From contig JACZZP010000009.1 in assembly GCA_015183035.1 (NCBI GenBank), positions 1,612,001 through 1,676,000 on the forward strand: a stretch of DNA of 64,000 bases, read 5' to 3'. Both the position numbers and the translations under genes were made by a program. This document shows, piece after piece, positions 56,810-64,000 of the stretch; positions within the stretch are counted from its first letter, which is position 1, and each line of letters opens with the position of its first letter. This DNA is from Meloidogyne chitwoodi (taxonomy: Eukaryota > Nematoda > Chromadorea > Rhabditida > Meloidogynidae). The notes below the pieces were generated by a model. That model saw only the letters and a list, made by a program, of their open reading frames with translations. It was not told where the DNA came from and made no database searches.

Positions 56810-58735
56810 ATGTCAAAGGTGGATAATAGCAAAACAGGTCATTCATAGAAATTTTTAATAAAAATTGTCGGTTCTTTTCCGTTATGCCACACCCCCCATT
56901 TCGGTGCCAAAGTGAGGTGGCTTGTTGGAAACACGTCAAACTTGGACCTATTGGGAGTGTTTTATCACTTCTTCATTTAGGAGCCCATCTCTCGTTGGCT
57001 TTTGGTACATGCGTTAATCTACGGCTAGAATTACAACAAAATAATTAATTCAGTGAAAATAATTTAGTAGCAGCCTCGGTAATCACTTAGAAGAGCTTGG
57101 TCCCCTCTATGGTTTTTCGATTTTCGGATGTTTGTATTCCGGCTCAGATTCGTTAGTCCGACTTCGTTTAGAGCTAGTTTGACTCAGCTCGCCGAGCTCT
57201 TTCGAATGACACCTCACTTTGGCACCGAAATGGGGGGTGTGGCATAACGGAAAAGAACCAAATTGTCAAATTTTTTTGGGAAAAGGGATTAATTTAACAA
57301 AATTAATTTTAATAATTTCTCAAATATTAAATATTTTTTTAGTTGTATTGGTGACAGGGGCTTCAGGTTTTTTGGGTGCTCATTGTGTTAAACAATTATT
57401 ATATTCTGGTTATTCTGTTCGTGGAACTGTTCGTTCTTTACAAAATAAATTAAAAGTTCAGCCATTATTTGATTTGGCTGCTTCTTTTCCAATTGACAAT
57501 TTTAAATTAATTGAAGCTGATTTAAATAATAAAGATTGCTGGAAAACGTATTTTTTACATTTTAATATAAAAAATAAAAATTTTAAATTTTTTAGAGCAA
57601 TTTTGGGATGTTCTTTTGTTTTGCATGTAGCTAGTCCTTTTCCTATTGCAGAAGATGAAACAATTATAAAAATAGCTGTTCAAGGAACGTTAAATGTCTT
57701 AGAAGCATGTGCTGGTGTTAATTCTAATGTTAAAAAAGTTGTTTTAACAAGTTCTTGTGCAGCAATTAATGGTAATTATATTTAAAAATGTATAAATAAT
57801 TTAAAAAATTAAGAGGGACATGAAAATGAAAATAGAATCTTTTCTGAAGAAGATTGGACAAAAACTGAAAATACTAAAAAAGTTCTTGCATATAGTCGAA
57901 GTAAAACAGAGGCAGAAAAGGCAGCTTGGAATTTTATTAAAAATTTTAAAGGTTTGATTTTTTAAATAATTTTATTTTTTTTTAAAGAAGGTGACAATAG
58001 ATTTGCCTTAACTTGTTTAAATCCAACATTAATTGTTGGTCCTGTTTTGATTGACATTCAAGGAACTTCAATAACAGTATTTTTATTTAAATTAAAAAAT
58101 AATATTTTTTTAAAAGATACTTCGTCGTTTTTTAAATAATGAAATGCCATTAGTGCCAGCACTTCAATTAGCTCTTGTAGATGTTACTGATGTTGCAAAG
58201 TTTATTTTTCTAGAATTTTAAAATTTAATTATTTATAAATAATAAGGGCACATATTTCGGCAATGAACTGTCCGGAAAGTGATAATCATCGAATTTTGAT
58301 AACTTCACAACCAAGTTATTGGTTTAAAGATATTGCTAAAATATTAGCAAAAGAATTTGGAAAACAAGGTTTTTTTAAATTTAATTTTAAATTATTTATT
58401 TTTTAAACTAAAGGTTATTGGCTTCCTAGTTATCAAGCTCCTTATTTTGGTGTTTGGCTTTATTCTTTTTTTGATTTAGAGGCACGTCAAGTACTTTCTA
58501 GACTTAATAGAGAAATTCATTTTGATAATACAAAAGTATGTAAATATTTATTTAAAATAATAATTATTATTTATAGGCTAAAAAATTGTTAGGAATTGAA
58601 TTTCGAAATCCAGAAATTTCTTTAATTGAAATGGCCTATTCTATGATTGAAAGATGTATTTTACCTAAACATAAAGAATATATTGGACCTACTGCAATGA
58701 ATGGATTTTATAATAAAAATGGAGGAATATATTAA
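56810..58735 (+). CDS. Extended short-chain dehydrogenase/reductase (dihydroflavonol-reductase-like epimerase family)
   Basis: NAD(P)-dependent oxidoreductase of the extended SDR class. The true first exon appears to be 56810-56837 (MSKVDNSKT + G), spliced across a 504-bp intron to TT-GTA-TTG, giving VVLVTGASGFLGAHC. The Rossmann motif TGASGFLG is intact, then SVRGTVRSLQNK (Arg favouring NADPH), FKLIEADLNN, VLHVASPFPI, the active-site pair YSRSKTEAEKAAW (Y-x3-K), CLNPTLIVGPVL and DVTDVAKAHI. It ends NGFYNKNGGIY (stop 58733-58735). About nine exons. A family C foldback element sits in intron 1; an ORF starting inside that element (MAPKWGVWHNGKE) is an artefact. Natural substrate unknown. Confidence 0.85.
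56870..57259. mobile_element. MITE family C copy 2, in intron 1 of the reductase gene
   Basis: 390 bp; terminal inverted repeats GGTTCTTTTCCGTTATGCCA then CACCCCCCATTTCGGTGCC and AAAGTGAGGTG. Identical 8-bp duplication AAATTGTC flanks it (56862-56869, 57260-57267). Shares its ends with the copy at 22824-23101; interiors differ. No coding capacity. Confidence 0.92.
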
Positions 58736-59062
58736 AATAAAATAATAATAATTTTTAATAAAATTTATCAATTTTATAATATATTTTAATTTTGTAATTG
58801 ACCTAAAAATAATAAAATTTATTTAATATTTGTGTAATTAATTTAAAAATAGAGTAGGCAATGTATTAATATTTAATTTATTGATTGTTCAAAAATAAGT
58901 TATGTATTACGATTAAAAAAAATAATTTTATTACAAATACTTAAAGAATGTAGGTTATATTTTAATTATTTTTTAAATATTCTATAAATAAATTAATATT
59001 ATTATTTTAAAATTTTTAAAAATGAATATAAAAATAAATTAATTAATTAAAAAATTAAATAT
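58736..59062. other. Convergent 3' spacer
   Basis: AT-rich 327 bp between the 3' ends of the reductase (plus) and receptor (minus) genes. No features seen. Confidence 0.45.
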
Positions 59063-61327
59063 TTAAAGTTGTTGATCTCCTTCATGTTCTTTTTCCTCTT
59101 CTTCATTAGTATTAAAAGTAGGTGATGATGATGTAGTAGATGATGTAAATGATTGATTATTATTTTCTTTTTTTTTATTTTTTAATAAATTATTTTCTTT
59201 AGTTATTAAATTATTAATTATAATAATTTTATTATTATTATTTTCATTAAGAGAAGTTGATTTTCTTCTTATATTATTATTATTAGTAATAATACATTCA
59301 TTATTTGAAAGTAAAGTAGACCTTTTTATTTTATTTTATTAAAAAAAATAATAAATTTACCTGCTATTTGGATCTAATAATAATAAATCTTCTTTACTAT
59401 TAATTAAAGATATTTGTCTTTTAGATTTACGTCCAATAGCTTTTGCAATAGTTGAATGACCATTATTTAGTGGAAGGCCAGAATTTGTTAAATAATTAAT
59501 TAAATTATTATTATTATTGCTATTATTATTTGTTTCTTTTTTTTAAAAAAAAAAGAATTTATTTTTAAAATTAAATGTTTAAATTTTATAAAAATAAATG
59601 AAGTAATTTAATTTATAATTAATTAAATATTTACCATTTCCATTATTATTAAATGTACTAGCTTCATCAGGTTGAATATTAGTAGGTATTGCTGTTGTAA
59701 TTGAAGTTGATGGTTCATGTTGTCTTCTTTGAAGTTGTGTATTTAAAAGACTTAAAATAATTTAAAAAATAAATTTAAATTAAAAAAAAAAAGACCCATA
59801 AAGTATCCAATTAGATGCTGATCCTAAATATGGAAGTAAATGAACACAATAAATAATAAAAAGTAATAATTCAGATGTTGATTCTGTACGTCCATCACCA
59901 GAAAATATACTCATCCAAATAGCATAAAGTACAGAACACCTTTTTTAAATTAATTTAATAAAATCAAATCAATTCTAACCAATAAGGTGTCCAACATAAA
60001 AAATATAAAACAGCAATTAAAATAGTATAAATAGTTATTCTCCGTAAAGGTATTCCACTTTTTAATTGTTTTGTATGTCTATATAATTTTCGAATTAAAC
60101 AATAATTAAAATAAACAATTAATATAAGAGGAACTAAATAACCCAAGAAAAAAGTACTTGAAGTAAACCTTTAAAATTAATTAATTTAATTAATTTTAAT
60201 ATAAATTAAAATAACCAATAAAAAACTAATGGAGGAAGCATATCAGAACATCTTTTTTTTTAATAATAAAATATATTAAAATAATAAAATAAAATAATAA
60301 ACTTACTTATAAACACGTACTCTAGTAATATTTGTTGTTTTTAATAATGTATCAGGTTGACGTAATTGATGTAACTTTTTAATTAAATTAATTTAATTAT
60401 TTAAATTAAAATAAGACTTTTATTTAATTAAATAAAATAAATAAATTTACAAGAATTTCATTAGCTCTAGCATAAGTAAGCATTGGAAGAAGAAGAAGAA
60501 AGGCAATAATCCAAAGAGCTTTTTAAAATAAATAATTCAATTTAATTTAAAAAAAAAATAATTTTATACCAAAAATTATACATAAAACAAATTTTTTTGA
60601 ACGAAATTTTCTTTTATAAGGATGACAAACAGCAACCCAACGATCAAAAGACATTGCTGTTATTATAAATGTTGAGACAATTCTTCCAACAGAACCAAAT
60701 ATATGATGCCTTTTTTTAAATAAGTAATAATTTATAAAATTAAATTTAAATTTTACAATTTGCAAATAGGTGTTCCAAACATCCAAAAACCAATTATACT
60801 ATCCTAATAATTTAATTAAATATATTAAATATTAAATTAATTAACCAAAATTGCTGGAGGTAATGACAAAGACATTAAAAAATCAACAACACAAAGGGCC
60901 TAATTTTATTTTTAAATTAAATAATTTTTAAAATAATTATTATAAAATAAAATACAGCAATATATAAAATTGTGTTGTCTGTACTTCTTTGAGAATTAGG
61001 TAAATGAGCTTTTGAATTATTTTTTGGATTAATTTCTTTTATCATACCATAAATTAATGTTAAAACAGATGCTTTAAAAAATAAATAATTAAATAATTAA
61101 TTAATTAAAAATCACCATTTCCACATATTCCAACAACTAAACATAAAGTAAAAATAATTACAACAGCTAATACACGAGGTTGTAATTCCTTAATTAATTA
61201 ATTAATTTTAAAATAATTAAAATAATAAAACTTGAATAGGTGGATAAACATTTCTTATAAAATATTCAGAACCACCAGGACATATTCTAGTACCTCGTAA
61301 TGTTAAATTACAAATGGACCAATCCAT
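59063..61327 (-). CDS. Rhodopsin-family neuropeptide GPCR, possibly of the somatostatin/allatostatin-C receptor group
   Basis: Seven-helix receptor. Start 61325-61327 (MDWSICNLTLRGTR, one N-glycosylation site). TM1 contains VVIIFTLCLVVGICGNG and TM2 has LYIAVLCVVDFLMSLSLPPA. TM3 begins after the conserved Cys of FGTPICKLHH and ends ITAMSFDRWVAVCHP, where the E/DRY motif is DRW. TM4 is LCIIFALWIIAFLLLLPM and TM5 FLGYLVPLILIVYFNYCLIR. TM6 is ILIAVLYFLCWTPYW (CWxPY). TM7 is LLPYLGSASNWILYGLLN, with the usual NPxxY changed to NWILY. The long Asn/Ser/Thr-rich C-terminal tail ends GDQQL. About 14 short exons. AVCHP and the Y-x-L-I-R-K-L intracellular motif recall somatostatin-type receptors, but subfamily is uncertain. 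Confidence 0.8.
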
Positions 61328-62509
61328 TATTTAAAAAATAATTAAATATTTTACTTAATAAAAAATAAATTAATTATTAAATTTTGTAAAAATAAATAAA
61401 TGATAAAATTATATATATTTAAAAAAAATAATTAATTAATATTAGATTGATGACAGATGAGGAAAGTCATTATAAAGTAAAATAAATAAATGAGTATAGG
61501 TATATTTTTATTATAAAAATAAATAGTTATAAATTATTTAATTAATTTGATTTTTTTTAATAAATTATTTTTTATTTTTAAAATTAAAAATAAAATAAAT
61601 AAATATATTTTTCTCTTATAAAATTAAAAAAAAACAGTTGTTTAATTTTATATTTTGTTCTTTTTTATTATTAGATATTTTTTATTTAAAAATAATATAT
61701 TTATTTTATTTAATTATTAAGTAAAAAATTTGTTAAAATTTATTTTTTTTAGTTAATAAAAGATTTTCTCTCAAAATTATTTAAAAATGTCTATTATTAT
61801 TTTATATTTACTAATTTTTATTAAAAAATTCTTTTTTTTAAGAAAAACTTTAAATTAAAAATAAAAACAAAAGAAACTATTAAATACTCTTAAAAAATAA
61901 TAAAAAGATTTTATATTAAAATATTTAGAGATTTATTTAAATAATTAATTATTTAAATATAAAAAAATAAAGTAAATATCCAGCAATAGAAAGATAATAA
62001 TAATTAAAATAAAATAATATATAAATAAATATATTTTAATCTTTAAACTTTTTTCTTTAAAATATTTGAAACAAATGTTTTGTTTAAATTTTAGCAATAT
62101 TTAAAATGATTAGAAGAAATAAAGAATCAAATTTCTTAAATATTTAAAAATAGTGTCGATAATAATTATTATCTTTGACCCCCAATTATTTTTTAAGACT
62201 TTATTTAATTAAGAATTTATTTTAATTTACTAATAGAAAGAATATTTATCTTTTATTATATTTTATCAAGGAAGAATATTTATTTTTTCGAATGGATCTT
62301 ATTTAGAAAAATCATGTTTTAAATAGAAAGATTATATTAGAAATGACATTCAGCATTATGTCATTTAGAAATAAGGAATTTAAGTACAAAAAATGATTTA
62401 TATTAAAAAAGAAGATGATTCAATTATATATTTTAAGAATATTTTAAATATGACATTTTTAAAGAGTATTTGAAATAGGACATTTTTAAAGATTATTTTA
62501 AATGTGGCA
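61328..62509. other. AT-rich flank between receptor gene and envelope-like ORF
   Basis: No gene. Near the right end are three tandem 27-28-bp units (starting about 62440, 62468, 62495; core GACATTTTTAAAGA) and a 9-bp-arm hairpin AAATGACAT...ATGTCATTT at 62341-62366. If the neighbouring envelope ORF belongs to an LTR retroelement, its downstream LTR would be expected here, but no LTR end (TG...CA with a TSD) could be recognised. Confidence 0.4.
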
Positions 62510-64000
62510 TTAATATCGGTTTTCACCGACATTCCGGCCAAGAAAAAGTGAACGGAAAAAGTAAGAAAAAATGTGAAAGATTATCATTAGAATTAATGGT
62601 GCCAAAAAATAAAGAAGTGCTCCGCCAATGATTAAATAAAGAGTCCAAGTAAAAATTCCAGAGTAGTTGAAGAGTCCTTTAAAAATTGCGATCCAGTCAA
62701 TTCTTTGTGTTATGTCGAGGCTGGTGGTCCAATTGAAGGTTTCGATTCCATCCATTGAAATTTCTGGAGAAGAGAGTTTTCCCTTCAGTTGAAATTTAGT
62801 TGTTGAAGAAGGGCAAAAGGCCTCGCATTGCTCCTCTACGTCGGCGTGATTTAGATGGACCGATAGAAGTCGTTCAATTGAGTCTGGAGTACACGTGACT
62901 GCGCTTTTAAAAGAGGGACAATTAATATTAGCTAAAGTTTTCCCAAAATCCGTTAAGCAGGTTATTCTTAGTGTGGCTCCTTTAGTACACCCATAGCAAC
63001 CAACTAATTCTGAGACTTTTATTTTACATGTATTTAATTCAATTTGTGATTTTAAAGTCATTCCCGAAAGGCGAATCTGCAAGACTGCTGCTGTAAGTTC
63101 GGGTATAGCTACTATTTTATCCTTTTCATTTTTAAGTATAAGCCCATTATGAATTAACGGTAGAGCATTATCACTTTTAAAAATTTCATTTATATTTTTT
63201 ATATTTTGATTTTCACACTGGATGGCATTCTTTTTATTTATACAATTACAAATTTCTTTACTGACTAGACAGTTTGGACTAAATTTTTCTGCTTCTCTAA
63301 TGTTTGGGCAATAAACACTTTTGACTAACTTTTCTTCAGTTATTGTGAGAGTCGCGTATTTATATCCATCTGTAATAATTGATTTTCCTAGTCGTGGTAT
63401 TGGTGGGGTTGTAATGGAGGTCACAGTTAGTTTTATATCATTCCAATTTTGCGAAAAACCTGGGATTAATCTCATTTCTGAACTTAATGTTTTATCTGCC
63501 GTTTCTAATGTTATATTTAATTTGAGCTCCAGGGAAAATTCAGGACATTCAAATATCTCATAAATTTCTTTAGAAGTGGGTTGTGCGAAACAGCGATAGA
63601 ATAAACAAACATAGCTCGAATAGTAACAATTTTCGCAGAATAAATGCCCCTTACAAGTATTAATACATCCAGATTTTCCTGGGTAGAAATTAGAGTTTGG
63701 CAATTCCTTTATTTCGCTTTTAGAGTCCACCTTTTCGCAATTCTCCTGTGATGTGCACGAACCTTCGTTGCTGCATAAATAGACCGAATTTGCTTTTATA
63801 TCAAGATCGTGTAAAGAATTTCGCTGAGCGTACGCATACCGCTTGTATTGTCTCTATTTTTAACGTTATTTTTCCTGTGGGTCTGTTGGCTGGGTCTTGT
63901 AAAAGAATTATTGATTCCTGACTATTTTGCGATTGCAGGCCAAAACTTAGTTCTAAGACATTTTCATAAAAGCAAGTGCGTTGTCCATCCTTATCAATTA
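62510..64000 (-). pseudogene. Envelope-like glycoprotein of a retroelement, phlebovirus-G2-like, frameshifted and cut by the window edge
   Basis: One long intronless frame (62510 to about 63860) encodes a Cys-rich class-II-fusion-like ectodomain. It has many paired Cys, the GCYGC motif with a GATL strand near 62970-63000, several N-x-T sites, and a C-terminal membrane anchor (TWTLYLIIGGALLYFLAPLI, near 62590-62650) with a short tail. This layout resembles the phlebovirus-G2-type Env proteins known from nematode BEL/Pao LTR elements. The coding continues upstream in a different frame (about 63830 to 64000 and beyond, with more Cys), so a frameshift near 63820-63860 interrupts it. No gag or pol is visible because they would lie past the window edge. 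The lack of introns contrasts with every neighbouring gene. Family identity is by pattern only. Confidence 0.65.

Noticed and set aside
57219..57340. Start of the reductase inside the transposon (MAPKWGVWHNGKE)
   Set aside because: This segment is TIR sequence plus intron; a phase-consistent upstream exon at 56810-56837 gives a normal N terminus.

Overview
The window is nuclear DNA from a nematode, most likely a plant-parasitic tylenchid with a very AT-rich genome of the root-knot type. Three things point there. Genes are broken by many short AT-rich GT-AG introns. The best-recognised proteins look like nematode orthologues (TSG-101, RAB-10, DAD-1, ABI-1, EGL-21, CAT-4, UBA-4). An intron-bearing bacterial-type biotin synthase, a gene class reported as horizontally acquired in plant-parasitic nematodes, lies at 24.6-25.9 kb. 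Species cannot be fixed from sequence alone. Gene spans run from start codon to stop codon and include introns; exon joins were read by eye.

Layout. 0.36-4.1 kb: queuine tRNA-ribosyltransferase and an MDR-type dehydrogenase, both minus. 4.2-5.9 kb: two foldback elements. 6.8-7.9 kb: GTP cyclohydrolase I (minus). 9.9-12.2 kb: transmembrane mucin-like protein built of 9-residue N-E-T-T repeats (minus). 12.9-14.4 kb: TSG101 (plus). 17.3-17.8 kb: allatostatin-C-like neuropeptide precursor (plus). 18.2-19.7 kb: fatty-acid elongase (minus). 20.8-23.2 kb: carboxypeptidase E (minus). 24.6-25.9 kb: biotin synthase (plus). 26.2-29.5 kb: tight minus-strand cluster OTUD6 - dad-1 - ELMOD that looks like an operon. 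29.8-30.9 kb: rab-10 (minus). 31.2-34.3 kb: unrecognised serine/acid-rich protein (minus). 34.8-37.6 kb: ABI (plus). 38.1-40.0 kb: short IQ-motif protein, possibly ASPM-like (plus). 40.4-45.5 kb: a GC-richer block ending in a 3.3-kb hairpin satellite. 45.8-48.1 kb: SLC35A-type nucleotide-sugar transporter (plus). 48.3-50.3 kb: UBA4/MOCS3 (minus). 51.1-52.7 kb: NAPE-PLD-like hydrolase (plus). 53.5-54.9 kb: phafin (plus). 56.8-58.7 kb: extended SDR reductase (plus). 59.1-61.3 kb: rhodopsin-family peptide GPCR (minus). 62.5-64 kb: frameshifted envelope-like ORF of a retroelement (minus, runs off the window).

Two themes stand out. First, at least ten terminal-inverted-repeat elements in seven families lie here, many inside introns, and eight of them are flanked by readable 8-bp target duplications. 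Two adjacent ones in the ABI gene carry what look like relics of an ISXO2/IS1016-type transposase, which would place them in the Merlin superfamily. Second, a neuropeptide precursor, the carboxypeptidase that trims such peptides, and a candidate peptide receptor all lie in one 44-kb stretch; whether they work together is inference only.
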